DNA of 64,000 bases, from contig OX438741.1 in assembly GCA_949316235.1 (NCBI GenBank), positions 12,277,124 through 12,341,123 of the forward strand, read 5' to 3'. Position 1 is the stretch's first letter, and each line of letters begins with the position of its first letter. The DNA comes from Oegoconia quadripuncta (Eukaryota > Arthropoda > Insecta > Lepidoptera > Autostichidae). Shown piece by piece: positions 10,671 through 24,070 of this stretch. Made by a program: the position numbers and the translations under genes. The notes beneath the pieces were generated by a model, which was not told the origin of the DNA, ran no database searches, and was given only the letters and a program-made list of their open reading frames with translations.

Positions 10671-11004
10671 TACCTGATGAGTTTTTTTACGGTAAGGAAA
10701 AAATGTGGCATATTAGCTAAGTGAAATAGAATTTATTGGCATAGAGATTGATATGCGGCTGGCGAGAATTGAAGGTTCTCATCATGCCAAATTTATTTGG
10801 AACTCATATTTTTTTTTAAAAGATAAGTTTTTTAAAAATTAATGATGTAATTATGTGGAATAGTCTACAAGCGCGACCGTCATATGACTCGATTCGATCA
10901 AAAGTCTTAATTCGATGATGGCTTAGAAAAAAAAACTACCTATGCCAAACCTTTCTATTTTACTTACGTAATACTCGTATGCCCTATTTTCCCCTTACGG
11001 TAAA
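10671..11004. mobile_element. Palindromic MITE family D, copy 1
   Basis: Left arm: cctgatgagtttttttacgg..., ttggcatag; right arm: the complement (tatgccaa...ctattttacttacgtaa...gccctatttt...ccttacggta). Four copies share these ~75-bp arms (also 36122, 37150, 48028). This copy is degenerate at its right end. It ends about 120 bp before exon 2. Confidence 0.7.
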
Positions 11005-11126
11005 TCTATCGTATTGTACTGCAGTGCCCTAACGAGGTTCATAATGTGAATTAATTTATATTTTGACATCTTTTGTAAGGCAATAAATGATATGATTGGA
11101 AATAATAACTGTCCGTTTTCTAACAG

Positions 11127-11239
11127 CGCCTCGTGGAGGCGATGGCGCCTCACCCCGCGCGCTCTTTCCGCCAAGAGTTCAACATGCAGGACCTGGCCAC
11201 CACCGAGCGTACATACACCACTCACTTTACCACTGAGAA
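11127..11239 (+). CDS. shot: shot exon 2: linker exon
   Basis: 113 nt, phase 0 to 2. Acceptor ttctaacag|CGCC, donor GAGAA|gtaagt. Encodes RLVEAMAPHPARSFRQEFN and then MQDLATTERTYTTHFTTE. Strong consensus splice sites and GC-rich codons against AT-rich flanks support it. No domain recognised; the Thr-rich end leads into the plakin-repeat exon. Probably shared with longer isoforms. Confidence 0.75.
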
Positions 11240-11269
11240 GTAAGTACATTGTCATCTAGCATCAAATCA

Positions 11270-11500
11270 AATCGAATCAAATATATTTATTAATTCAAAT
11301 GGTACATTGCAACATAGAATCTACATAATAATACTGAATTGCAACTGTACCACTAGTGCCTGAACTAGGAAAATCCTGTGTTTCAGGCGAAGCCAGGGCT
11401 TCTATAAATTTAAATAATATAACCATCTGTAGGTACAAAATTAGATATCAATAAATAAAGTAGGTATACAGAATAAATCTATGCTTAAAGACTAAAAAAA
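11270..11500 (-). repeat. LINE-like 3' end, minus strand
   Basis: Begins atcaaatcaaatcgaatcaaatatatttatta, typical of the antisense of a LINE tail, followed by text such as 'gaaaatcctgtgtttcaggcgaagcc'. No intact ORF. Clade not determined. Confidence 0.45.
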
Positions 11501-12168
11501 AAAACAATCAAATCCACTGTTAAATGCATTGAAAGCCACGATCAACCGAGCTTAGTCAATAATCCTGGCTCAATTAGTAGAAGCCAGGAGTTTTATTTTA
11601 TCTTATGTTTTTTCGGTTATCTGTTTACTCTTATTACTTAAAACTCAGAATTCCGATTTCAGAATGAGAAAAAGCAAATAATATACCAATTCTACATAAA
11701 AACTGGTACCGTTATGATTTCGAAATGAAAATATAAGAACTGAGAAATATAAGTAACAATGTTATAAAGCTCATAAGCGTTATTAGATTCGAGTTGTGGG
11801 GAAATGCCGCGGACATAAATTGTATCTTTGTTCTGCAGAACGGTTCGCGCGATTTACAAACTGGGCCCCAGAGTGTCATTTAGGAATAAATTTAAAGAAA
11901 TTTTCTGATTTAAACTTACGATTTTTTCATTCGGATAGCACCACATCATACTGAAATCTGCGCTTCAAATTCTGAGCTTTAAGTCAAGTAATATCTAATC
12001 GGACGAACCCCAGTGGTTCTGCTTGGATGTATATAGACTGTAAGGGATGCGTGTCTTCAATCACTTCAGTATCTCATAATGCACTATATTTCTTATTTAA
12101 AAGGCTTCAAGTAATATATTTTAGTTTCCGTATTACTAATAAAGTTTCTTCGTCCTCCACTTAAACAG
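11501..12168. other. Intron 2 remainder
   Basis: AT-rich intron ending ccacttaaacag at the exon 3 acceptor. I see no additional gene or named repeat. Confidence 0.4.
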
Positions 12169-15100
12169 ATACGTCAGAACGGCACACACGTCAGAGCTAG
12201 ATTCACCCATGAAATCAATATCCAATGGCAAGCTCGGCTCTCCTAACTATGCAACAAAGACAATCCTCGGAGAAGACGACAGACCTGACTTAAGAAACTT
12301 AAAACGTGTCCACAAAATGTACGAGGGACCAAACATAATAGAATCCAGAGGTATCGTACACCCGGAGACCAGGGAAATCCTGACCGTCGGACAAGCAATT
12401 AGTATGAGAATATTAGATGTCAGAACGGGAAGGTTGCTGTCGTCTCCAGAAACTAGACAGACTATGACATTAGAACAGGCAGCGAAAGAAGGTTTAATAG
12501 ACCGGAAGCTAGCTGCTAGACTCACAGGACCTTGCGGTGTTACAGAAGATGGTAATGAAGTCACATTGCTTGAAGCAATTCAAAGGGAATTATACGATGC
12601 TGAACAAGGATTGACAGATCCAGCTGAAAAGAGGATCAAGGTAACCGATGATAATGAGAAACCGGGACAAGGAATGAGTATATCGGACGCCCTTAATTGT
12701 GGTCAAGTCGATCTTCAAAAAGGTCTCTACAGGTTACCAAATGGATGCTACATAACTATATCCGAAGCATACCAGCGGGGTTACTTGATTTATAATGAGG
12801 TTATCAAAATAAAATCGAGTGCTTTGTCTCTATCGGACGCTATTAGTCAAGATCTAGTTGACAATACCGGTTGGATTCTGGACAGGAACTCGGGCGATAG
12901 ATTCCAAATAGATATCGCTATAACGAAAGAACTAATCAACCCTAATGTAAGAGAAATTGTCGATCCCAAAAATGATTCAAAAATAACACTTGCTCAAGCG
13001 TTAGACAGAAACATCATTAATCCAAAGCATTCTAAGTACATACACAATATAACTAAAGACAAAATGTCTTTTAAAGATGCAGCGGCTAAACGATTCATTT
13101 GTAAACCAATGACGCTAAAAGACATCTGTGACAACAATTTAATGACAAATGATGGTAAAATTCTTTCTCCCACAAATAGGACTCCTCTGAATATACTTGA
13201 AGCAATTTCAACTGGGGTACTTGACAGTGACAGCGTAAAATGTATTACAGATACAACAACGGGCCAGCTTATTACATTATCTGAAGCATTAGCGGCCAGA
13301 ATAATTCTTTCCGATAATAAATTTAGGGACAATTTGACAGGAGAGATATGTACTATTCCCGAAGCAGTTGACAGAGGCCTTATTACTTCTGTCTCTCAGA
13401 GATCGCTATTCGATATCGACGGTTTCAGAGACCCCAAAACCGGTGAATTCGTTTCTTTTAACGTTGCTCAAAGTAGGGAAAATCTAAAATACGTTAACGG
13501 TGAGACATTCCTCAAATCAGAAAGCGGAGACTTTGTATACTTAGAAGACTGTACTAAAGTGTCAATTATACGTCCAGAAGTTTTAGAAATGTTTAATCGT
13601 AAGATAGGGGTTTACGAAAACGGTAAGGAATTGGCTGTATTAGACGCGGTGTTTAAAAATATTTTAGATCCTAAAACTGGTTATTTATTAGATGCAGTGA
13701 TCAAAAAACCAATTCCGTTCAACAAAGCAGTTGAAATCAATATGATAACGCCAGAAGGTGCTGCCTTATTAAATTCACTTCTGAATATCACACTTACTTT
13801 GCAAACGGTTACTAAAACTGTTAAACGGTACGTCACAGTAACAAATACAAATGCTTCCCAAAGATCTGAGACTGTTATCACTTTCGCTGAAGCAGTTAAA
13901 CGCGGTCTTATTGACGAAACCACACAAACTTTCACAGATCCCACCACTGGCATTGTTTTTCCAATACAACAAGCGTTAGACGAGGGTTTATTGGGTGTAG
14001 AAAAGAATGATCCTCGCGTCGTTCATATTGCTGGTATTAATAAGAAGGATTTAGTACCTGGTCAGGTAGTAGAACTTAAAATTACTAAGAAATCGTTCCT
14101 TAAAGATTTACCATCTAGCCCTGAAAGTAAGGTACAATTTGACAGCAAACCTGAAACTATTAAAAGCCCCGAGTATGCCACTCGTGAAGTGTGTCAGTCT
14201 CGTGAAAATTTGTTGAAAGAAATCAGAACTGTCACAACAAAATCTGTAGTTACCGAACCCTCAGTCACATCTTTAACTATTAAGAAAAACAGTATTGAAC
14301 TGCCACGGGGGGGTTGGACTCTCAAAGAAGCAATAATACAAAATCTTTTCAATCCTGTAACGGGCATGTTCACGATACCCGGAACCGATAGGGTTTTAGA
14401 ACTTGAGGAGGCTTTGAGGCTTAATATTATCAACTCTAACTCAGCAATTGTTATAGACCCTCAAACTACAAGACAAATTCCATTACTTAAAGCTTTGGAA
14501 TTCCGTGCTCTAGATAATACGGGTCATTACAAACATCCAGCAGGAACTTTAACCATGAAAGACGCAATTGAACGTAAATTCATTATTTACGTAGAAATGT
14601 CCACATTAGCGTCATCGCATAAAATTATAACCATTACGTCCGTTGCGGGTATGCCAGATAAAATGGAAATTTCAGAAGTTCAATCACCAAGTGAGGTTGT
14701 TTCTGAAGAACAGTCTGTTTTAGAGCCAGTACAGGTAGCTCATGGTGTTATTTATGATCCTGCTACAGCATTAGTGATATCGACAACTTCAGGGATATCC
14801 GAAAATATTCTCGAAGCAGTCAGTCGTGGAGTAGTTCCTCCAAATAGCGTAAAAGTTATAGAACCTCAAAGTGGACATGAAATAACATTAAAGCAGGCTT
14901 TAGATAAAGGTATCGTTGACAGACGAACAGGGGAATATAAAGACAAGTCGGGCAAGAGAATTAACCTTGCAGATGCTGCAAAGGTGGGACTCTTAGCTGT
15001 AGTAGGGGCACCATTAGTTGGTGCGTCTAAAGTTATTCAAATTATTAAAAACACAATGGTAGTTGATCCAAGCACCGGTGAAAGATTGCCTATAGAAGTA

Positions 15101-18100
15101 GCTTATGAGAGAGGATTAGTTGACCCTATCTCTTATAAAAAGTACGAAGACTCTATTAGAGATAAAACACCAGAAAGTGATCAAATACATATACCTGGAA
15201 CTAGTAGAATGGTAATTTCACAAATAAATAAACCTGTATCCGTGGGTGCTGCTGTCTCTGAAGGATTTATTACAGTAGAATCCATACAGAATAGCTTATT
15301 AGCAGAAAACAAAAATATTATTGACGAAAGACAAAAAAATATATATCCATCAGATGTAGTTGAAATCACAAAAACTCGAGTTACCGAAAGTCCAAAATAC
15401 AAAGTGAATAATGCCGCTGAGCGTATAATAGAAACTGAAGTAATAGAAACGAAACCAATAGTTTTACAAAAGTTGAGAAAAAGGGTAGTGCTTCCTTTAG
15501 AAGCCGTTGAAATAGGCTTGATTGATAAAGAAACGGCTAATGTTTTAGAGGCTGTAAAGTCATATACCGACGAAAATGGTTCATCCATAACTCTTGGTAA
15601 TGCGATTGAGAAGGGGTTTGTTAATGAAAGTAGCGGTAAGATTGTAGATCCGGTGCGCGGTGACACTGTTAGCATAAGGGAAGCCTTGCATAGGGGTATA
15701 TTAGATGGGGAAGGTCAGAATGAAGTATTGATACCTTTATCTAAAAGCCTTTCAATTCCAGAAGTATTAGAACAGGGACTTCTTAACCCAACGACTGGAA
15801 AAATAATTCATCCTGAGACAGGCACTCTATTGACATTAAGAGAAGCCATAATTTGTGATATCGTTGATCCTTTGTCCACAATCAGTATTGTTGCTGGCAA
15901 GAACATTACGCTTTCTGAAGCTATAGAAAGGAATATCATCGATACCGATAAAAATTTTATAAAAACTAGCGAGGGTCCTCTAGACTTAGTATCTTCTGTA
16001 AATGCACAACTTTTCCCTGCACCAGAACAAATTAAATCCTTCGAAGAAATTCCTCCAGCTGCCATGACGTTATCTGTAGCTATCAAACAGAAAGTTATTG
16101 ACTCTGTTACCATGGAAATGATACATCCTCTTACTGGAGAAGCTATACCTATTGGGCAAGCTGTTAAAAAAGACTTGATAATGGCTATTCCTTATCCACA
16201 TTCATCAGAAACTGTAACTTTGGAAGAAGCCTTAGATAAAGGCGCCGTTAATCTTAAAGACGCCACTTTCACTAATCCAAAAACCAAGGAAATTATTCCC
16301 TTGGATAAGGCTATGGAACAAGGTCTATTAGCCGTTAAGCCTAATACAGAAATAATGCAAGCCAGTGGTGTAGTGACTACTATTACAGAAACATTTACTT
16401 CTCAACATACTATCACGACTAAAATGATTGAACTACTTACTGATTACGTATTAGTTAGCGCCAATGAGGTAAAGAATACAAATACAGGAGAGATTATTTC
16501 TATTGAGGATGCCCGTCAGCTCGGTATAATAAGAGATGAACAAATAAGTAAAGAACAGTTTATCACCAGTGATTCAAATATAAGTTTTGATGATGCGCTT
16601 AACCTTGGATATATCAATATTGAACAAGGTACATTTACACATCCAAATACTGGAGATACAATAACTATTTCAGAAGCAGTTAGCAGTGGGGTGTTAAACA
16701 CCGAAGTACCTAAAGAAGCCACTAAACAACATACCAAGCAGAACGTAGACATGCTTAACCTCAATGAAGCTTTTGAATTGCTCTTTGATGAAAAAACTCA
16801 AAAGTATCGAGACCCTCAGTCTCCAAATAATTTACTCACTTTCAAAGAAGCTCTTGATAAAAGAGTTATCAATCCGGACACAGTCATTTACAATGTGGAG
16901 GCTGGAAAACCAGTTACTCTTAAAGAAGCTGTTAATACAGGACTCATTGACAAAAAAACTGGAAAGTTGAAAGAACCAAATACAGGTAAATCTGTCGATA
17001 TTAAAAATGCTGCAAAAATGGGTTTAATTGCCATAGTCGCTGCACCAGCGGTAGCTGGCATGGCTGCTGTGCAAGGTGTTAAATCTTTAGCTAATAAAAT
17101 AATGAAACCAAAAGAAGAACAAATCGTAACATCTGACACTCCTAGCCGCATCGCTACTTCAGAAAGCGCCACAAAATATAAGACTTTTGAAACTCCAGAG
17201 AGAGAAATAGATAAAAGACCCACATATAAAGATCAAGTTACGACGAGCAAAAATAGTGAACCTGAAATTCGTACCATTTCTAAAGAAGATACACAATTTA
17301 GTGAAAAGCATGCTATAGACAAAAAGACTGAATCTAAACCCGGAGATAAACTTATTGGTAATGAGAAAGTATCAGAAAATACAAAGAAAGAAAGATTACC
17401 TACAGATAGGAAGTCACCTATTCATGAGCACAATCTGGGTGAAGTTTCAGGACAGGAATCTAAATCACACGACTTTATTGTTCAGGAAAAGAAAACTATT
17501 ATTACCGAAATTGTTTCAGAAGGCCCAAGAAGCCTCGCATCTACTGTCGCACCAGACTCCGCGAAGTTCTTAGACAACGAAAGAGATTATGCTCCACTAA
17601 TAAATCAAGAACAGAACATTGTTGAAAAAGATCCAACTTCTGAAAGACATCGACAAACTACATCTGAAACAAAAATGACACCTCCACCTAGAGACGAACC
17701 GAGAGTAACTCCAATTAAGGAAGTACAAAAGGAGCTAAACAAGAGTGAATTGAACATTATCGGTAAGAAACCTATTACAGAAGAATTACAGTACATTGCA
17801 CCAACTAGCGAAGAAGTCACAACTACTGTAAAAACTATCGTATCTAAATCAGAACCTACTGAATATGTTACGGAACAAACCAGCACCATTATTACTACAA
17901 AGGCTTCTAAGGTAACCACTGTTGAAATTACACAAAACGAATCTACTTCCTATCATACTATTACTGAAGAATTTAGTGGACCCCATGATGTTACCGAGAA
18001 AAGTATTGAAAATATTCCTACTGAATCTCCGGATGAAGTTGACAGAGATTCAAGGGAACCGATAAAAGAGAGTCGTAAGTCTCCTATCACTAAAGAGGAC

Positions 18101-21100
18101 CAGCTAAAACATATTGTTAAAGACCAGAAACAGTCCAAAGATTTACCTTCACCGAGTGGTACCTCTGCCAAAGACATGTCTCCTCCTCGAAGTAAACCCA
18201 TTACTGGAAAAGACAACGTTGCACTGCAGACAAAAATCATAGAGAAATGTGATAAACAACAAATAATTGAACCTGCCACACCTGTTGAAGTAGCACCGGG
18301 TATAATTTATGATCCAAATACTTCAGTTATAATATCATCTACATCTGGAGTCACCAGTGATATCCTGGAAGCTGTTGATAAAGGCATAGTACCTTCTGAG
18401 AAAATACAAATCGTTGAACCTAAAACGGGTTTACAAATATCATTGAAAGAGGCTGTTGAGAAAGGAGTAGTTGATAGTAAAACAGGTACAATTAAAGATA
18501 AAATGGGTAAAAAGATTAGTTTAGCCGATGCAGCGAAAATTGGGCTTGTAGCCATTGTTGGTGCCCCTATTTTGGCTGCGGCAAAAGTAATAGAAGTTGT
18601 AAAGAGTGTTACAATAGTCGATCCTAAAACAGGGGAAAAAATAACATTAGATAAGGCTCGTAAAACGGGTCTTGTCGACCCCGATACGTACAAAAAGTAC
18701 GAAGAAATGATCAAAGAAGAAACATCTAAAGAACTTGCACCTGACGTGTCAAAGCTGACGTCATATAGACCAGAGGCTTTAGCTGTTGCGGGTAGACCTC
18801 AAGACATGAAATTAACACAAGAAATAGTTGAACACTTTTCTAGCACTATAACTACAACTACGCCTGGTGAAGTAATCGTTTCTCAATTTACTGAATACAG
18901 TCCTGTGGGATCTGAAAGTACAACAACGGTTGAACATAAAGTATTAGGCATTGAACCCAAACAAAAGAGTTCTATACTTGATGACAAAACCGTCTCTGCT
19001 AATCTTCTAGACGCTGAACGACAACCTTTAAGAGCTATCGATGAAATTACAGAACAAAACGTTACTAAAGTGAAGCCAGAATCTATGAAGATAATGTTTG
19101 AGAATATTCCATTGAAAGATGCAATTTCACAAGGAAAAATTGAACCGAAAGTGTGTAGAATTATCATGAATGGTGTTGAATCACCTTTGACAGTACAAGA
19201 CTCATTAGAACAGGAATTAATCAATCAATTTGACCCAGTCGATGTTGTTTCTAAAAACTGCATTGTTATAAACGAGATTAAACCAAAATACTGTGTAGTT
19301 ATTTCGCAAAATCTTACTTCTGAAGAACTTCATGAAATAGGCTTGTATGATATTGAGAAACAAATGTTCCTGAATCCTGAAACCGGCATTAAAATAAGTT
19401 TTGAAGAACTCGTTTATGCTTTCCAAATTTTTGACCCCGAATCCATTCTTGTGAAGGATTTAGCTTCAAAATCCGACAATTATATCACTTTTAAAGAAGC
19501 GATTGCTAAGCCTATTATTGACAAAATAACGGGGCATATGGTGAATCCAAAAACAGGGAAACGTGTTTCTTTCTTAGAGTGCGTTCAGTTAGGCTGGATA
19601 GTAGAACGACCGGACGACGTGTCCGTCTCTGAACAAGTTTCTATAGAATCTGCTTTAGAACAAGGTTTATACAATCCTAAAACGGGCGAAGTTAAAGACA
19701 TTAATACAGGTCAATTGGTACCGATCGGTGAAGCAGTCGAGAAAGGTATTATCGATCACGAATCACTACTTATCAAAGTACCTCGTTCTGGCGAAAGCGT
19801 TTCATTATCCGATGCGATTGAGCACGGTATCGTGGAAATACATGGAGGTGTAATAACAATTGTAGAGACTCAGGAAATAATAGAAATATCTGTTGCAATC
19901 CAACGTGGATTAATTCATATAACTAGAAGACCAATCTCAATTGCTGCAGCTATTGTGCAAGACATGTATGAGCCTAAATCAGGAAAAATTGTAGATAAGA
20001 TGACAGACCAACTTGTCACAGTGGGCGAAGCCGTGTATAGAAATATTGTACACCCCACTATATCTGAAATTAAAGACACGGCTTTAGATAAATTTGTTCC
20101 TCTTTCTGAAGCTCTCGATACCCAGCTTATTAACGATGAAACTGGCAAAATTAAGGACAAAAAGACTGGCAAAGACATTCCATTAGACGATGCGTTAAAG
20201 AAAGGTTTAGTAGCGACGAAAAATGTTACTTTTTCCTTATTTGACATCATCGAATTAGGTTACTATTCCCCTGACACGAGTAAAATTTTGAACCCAAAGA
20301 CCGGTGAAACTGTAACACTCCGTGAAGCTATTGCAGACAAACTAGTAGATCCTTCTCATGTTAAAATTAAAGATGACAAATCTGAAGCCGTTATACCATT
20401 CGGACAGGCAGTTCAGTCAGGTCTTGTAGACTTAGATCAGGGTATTATTACGTCTCCTTTTTATAATCTTAAGGAAGCCGGTGAAAAAGGCTACTTGTTA
20501 AGCGACATAAAACCGTGGACTCTTCAGGAAGGCTTAGTTCAGGGTATATATGATCCTGAAACAGGCTTGTTAACTATTAACGATGTCACCATGACTCTTG
20601 AAGATGCTATTAAACTCGGAAACATTAATCCTGAAGCTCTTTCTGTTAGAAATTCCGTTAGTGGAGAAATAATTTCTTTATCTGATGCAATTACTGCAGG
20701 CATTATAGATTCAAAAGAAGGTAAAGTTAGAGACCCGATTCAAGGTGACAAAATATCTCTTACTGACGCTTCGGAGCGTGGGTTAATAGTACCAGCCAAA
20801 CGAAAACTTAGTTTACCGGAGGCAGTGTTTAAAGGATTTTATGATCCAAAAACTGGTAAGTTTTCTCATCCACAAAGCAAAGAAAAAATGCCTACTGATA
20901 GAGCTATTAGAAAACGTATGTTAGATCCCCAATCTACTTTAGTGCATGTAGGTGGAAAGGTGATACCGTTTGAATTTGCAGTAGACAAAGGTATTGTAGA
21001 TGGCAGAACCGGGGCAATTGTTTTAGGAGATGAAAAAGTTGATTTCCGCGAAGCTTTCGAAAGAGGTATCTTAGTCGAAGTTCGTAAACCTCTATCACTT

Positions 21101-23179
21101 ATTGAAGCTATCGAAAAAGGGGTTTACAATGAAATCACTGGTCTTTTTATGGATCCCCAAAGCGGGAAAAAATACACTTTAGCTGAAGCTATCAAAATGA
21201 CCTTAGTTGATCCACATTCAGTTCATATTCAAGATAATAGATTAGGTAAATGGGATAAGATCACACTACCAGAATCAATAGAAAGGGGTGTCATTAATGA
21301 CCAATCGGGTAAAATTATTAACATAAACAGCGATAACGAAGAGATTAATCTCCGCAAAGCTTTTGAGATAGGCTTACTTGTAGACAGCAAGGCGCCTATT
21401 AGTTTACAACGAGCATTACACCAGGGCCTTTATGATGATAGCACAGGTAAAATAATTGATCCGGCTACTAACCGTAAAATCACTCTACATGAGGCGATTA
21501 GGAGGTCTATTATTAGTCCAAAATACCTTTGCTATTTTGATAAGAAATCAGAAAAACCATTATCCCTAGCTGAGTGTTGTCGCAGTGAGATTATTGATAG
21601 GAGAAGTGGAAAGTTCCGTGAACCTTGTTCAGATGTTCAAATAACATTATCTGAAGCAATGAGCTTGGGTCTCATAGTCGACATTGAAAGTGCGGGATTC
21701 ACTCTATATGATGCGCTAGCTATGAATATGTATGACAGTATTGAACATGCGTTTATTCACCCTGTTACTGAGAGAACAATTTCCCTACAAACCTCTATCG
21801 CTGAAGATTTCATTAATCCAGAAACTTCCATAGTCAAAAACATTCCTCTAAGTAAATATGTCAAATTAGATGAGGCAATTCAAAGTGGTATTATAGATGA
21901 AAATAGTAGTGTTTATACTTTGCCGAATGGAACTCGAATTAACCTTTTAGAAGCCAAACATCGTGGGCTTATAGTCACAACCAAAAAGAACCTAAGTCTG
22001 GAAGAGATCATAAGAAACTCTCTATTCCGTCCGGATAACGGTAAAATTGTTGATCCTAGCACTAATGAGTTTGTCGATATTAACAAAGCTATAGAAATCA
22101 ATTTGCTAAATCCTGATAGTACGGTAGCGAAGGATAGTTCCACAAGTAAATATAAACCACTGGCTGTTGCTTTACAACAAGGTGATATTACCAAAGGACG
22201 GATTATTGATACAAAAGCAAAGAAAACTTACAGCTTGGATATTGCTTTTGATAAAGGTCTTCTTATGACTGTCAATCAACCTATAACATCTCAAACTGTA
22301 GCTAAACGGTATGTGCCAGAGACTTCTACTTCTAGGGAACCAGTCCTTCGAGAATTTACTCTTGATGAAGCTATCAAATATGAATTTATCGACCCCGAAA
22401 CGGCTTTAATAAAAGATCCTCATAAAAATAAATACATTCCATTAAAATTAGGTATAACTGAGGGTATTGTCGATAAAAATGCTAAAGGTATATTCGACAC
22501 ACAAAGATCCGGAACTCTTTGCTTCGTCTTTGAAAACGGTTTGATTGTGTATGTCCGCGAACCTTTAACGTTTGAGCAAGCTGTAGAAGACGGTCACCTT
22601 AACATCGCTACCGCCCGATTCACCGATCCACATTCCAAAGAAATTTTATCGATTAAAGATGCTGCCATAATGGGCTACATAGATCCGGACACAGCACTCA
22701 TAAAAGATAACCTCAAAAAGAGACTGGTTAAGCTTCCTGAGGCATTCCGCAAAGGCCTCATGGACGCTGAAAAGGGTAATATTTTAGACACAGAGACATC
22801 TAAACTTTATACATTATCGGTTGCAATCGAAAGCGGCCTGCTTATGACACCGAAAAAGAGTTTTAGTCTAATCGAGACTTTGAACTTTGGCATTTACAAT
22901 CCCACTACTGGCGCTCTAAACGATCCGTTTATAACAACAAGCGTCATAGACAGAAAGAGATTGAGCTTAGGTGAGGCCATCAGACAAGGAATAGTAGATC
23001 CATCTAGTACGGTAGTAAAGGAGCCAGAGACAGGAAAGATTTGTCCATTGGTACAAGCTTTAGAACAAAAGCTCGTAGATCCAACCGAAGGAAGGCTGGT
23101 AATTGATTCGACAAAGGGTATCAGTCTTGATTTGGTCAAAGCTCATAAGAAAGGATATTTGCTGCCAGCAGAAACAAGA
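12169..23179 (+). CDS. shot: shot exon 3: giant plakin-repeat exon
   Basis: 11,011 nt, phase 2 in, phase 0 out; acceptor acttaaacag, donor AGA|gtaagt. 3,670 codons with no stop. Residue numbers below count from the ATG at 12209. The protein is a chain of about 38-residue plakin repeats of the pattern 'LxEAIxxGIIDxxTGxIxDPxTG', roughly 70-80 by length. Repeats fill about 40-1625; a disordered Ser/Thr/Glu/Lys-rich insert spans about 1630-2025; a repeat module follows at 2028-2170, a second linker to about 2310, and repeats run from there to 3657. Two 145-residue modules (843-986 and 2028-2170) are near-duplicates, each with a hydrophobic stretch (LLAVVGAPLVGASKVI, LVAIVGAPILAAAKVI); a third partial copy is at 1578-1628. 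Plakin repeats bind intermediate filaments in vertebrate plakins; insects lack cytoplasmic ones, and in Drosophila this region is linked to adherens junctions. Past the donor the frame stays open only 27 more codons. Confidence 0.95.
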
Positions 23180-24070
23180 GTAAGTTTAAACATGTTTGTT
23201 TTACATTTTGTGCTTTTATCAAGCAGAGGTTGTTGCTTTACATCTTCCTATTTCCACTCTTAGACGGTGTCTTATTTATCTGAAGCGTTTGGCTTAAAAC
23301 ATTGGCATGGCACGACACCTACAGACAAGCAGTGTCGAGGGTTATATGCTGTTTTCCTGGTGACGTCACGGTTTTTTTTTGAAGTGGCATACACTAATCG
23401 AACTCCTTCATCCATTACATTTTACCTACAACTTAAGTTATCCATTTTATAAGTTATATTACTCTTTTAATATATAGAAGTAGTTGTAGTATAACGCAGC
23501 GTCTGTAATTTAAGTTTCAGTAATGTTAGCTTTTTTCACTCTTTAGACGAGAAGCAATAATTATGCTTAAAAGTAGTAATTATAAATGTTTCCCTTGTAT
23601 TTGTCTGTCTTAGATGCTTAAGTTTAGGTTACTTAGCGCTCATACAATTGTTTGTACTATTTTATTCATCATTTTCACCTGAAATTTTCGAATTGCAGTG
23701 AATGTGATTGGTGTATAGAGGCACGAACGCAGCCGCTTATTTACTAAAAGTTTTGTCAAATGGCAAACCTAAAATGTGTGAAATTAAAAATCCTGACAGA
23801 TGTACAGGTTATGTAGTGGAAAATTTAACTCTCACTTATCGACGAAAGTAGTCACCACTAACAAATTGTGCTTTTCTTAAGACTTTTATCTATATGTTGG
23901 TTTGAAAATACTATACGGTAAGATACAAATTTATTAGTGCTTTCAGCGAGAATTGGCGTCAAATGCGATCGTGCTTCTATAGACGGATGAATACTATCAA
24001 TTGTTTAGGCGGAAGTGTGCTTACTACCACATTGTATTAAGGCTCGATGTATGTTGTTTTTTATTTCCAG
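23180..24070. other. Intron 3, first part
   Basis: Read-through from exon 3 would add 27 hydrophobic codons and stop at 23261-23263; no poly(A) signal is convincingly close, so I treat this as intron. No named repeat recognised. Confidence 0.4.

Noticed and set aside
12247..23139. Many minus-strand ORFs of 80-164 codons inside the plakin exon
   Set aside because: Antisense by-products of a long repetitive coding exon; none has splice support or a domain.
23180..23263. Extension of exon 3 by 27 codons to a stop
   Set aside because: A consensus donor AGA|gtaagt sits at the point where the plakin pattern ends, and exon 4 continues in phase; retained-intron use is possible but has no support in the sequence.
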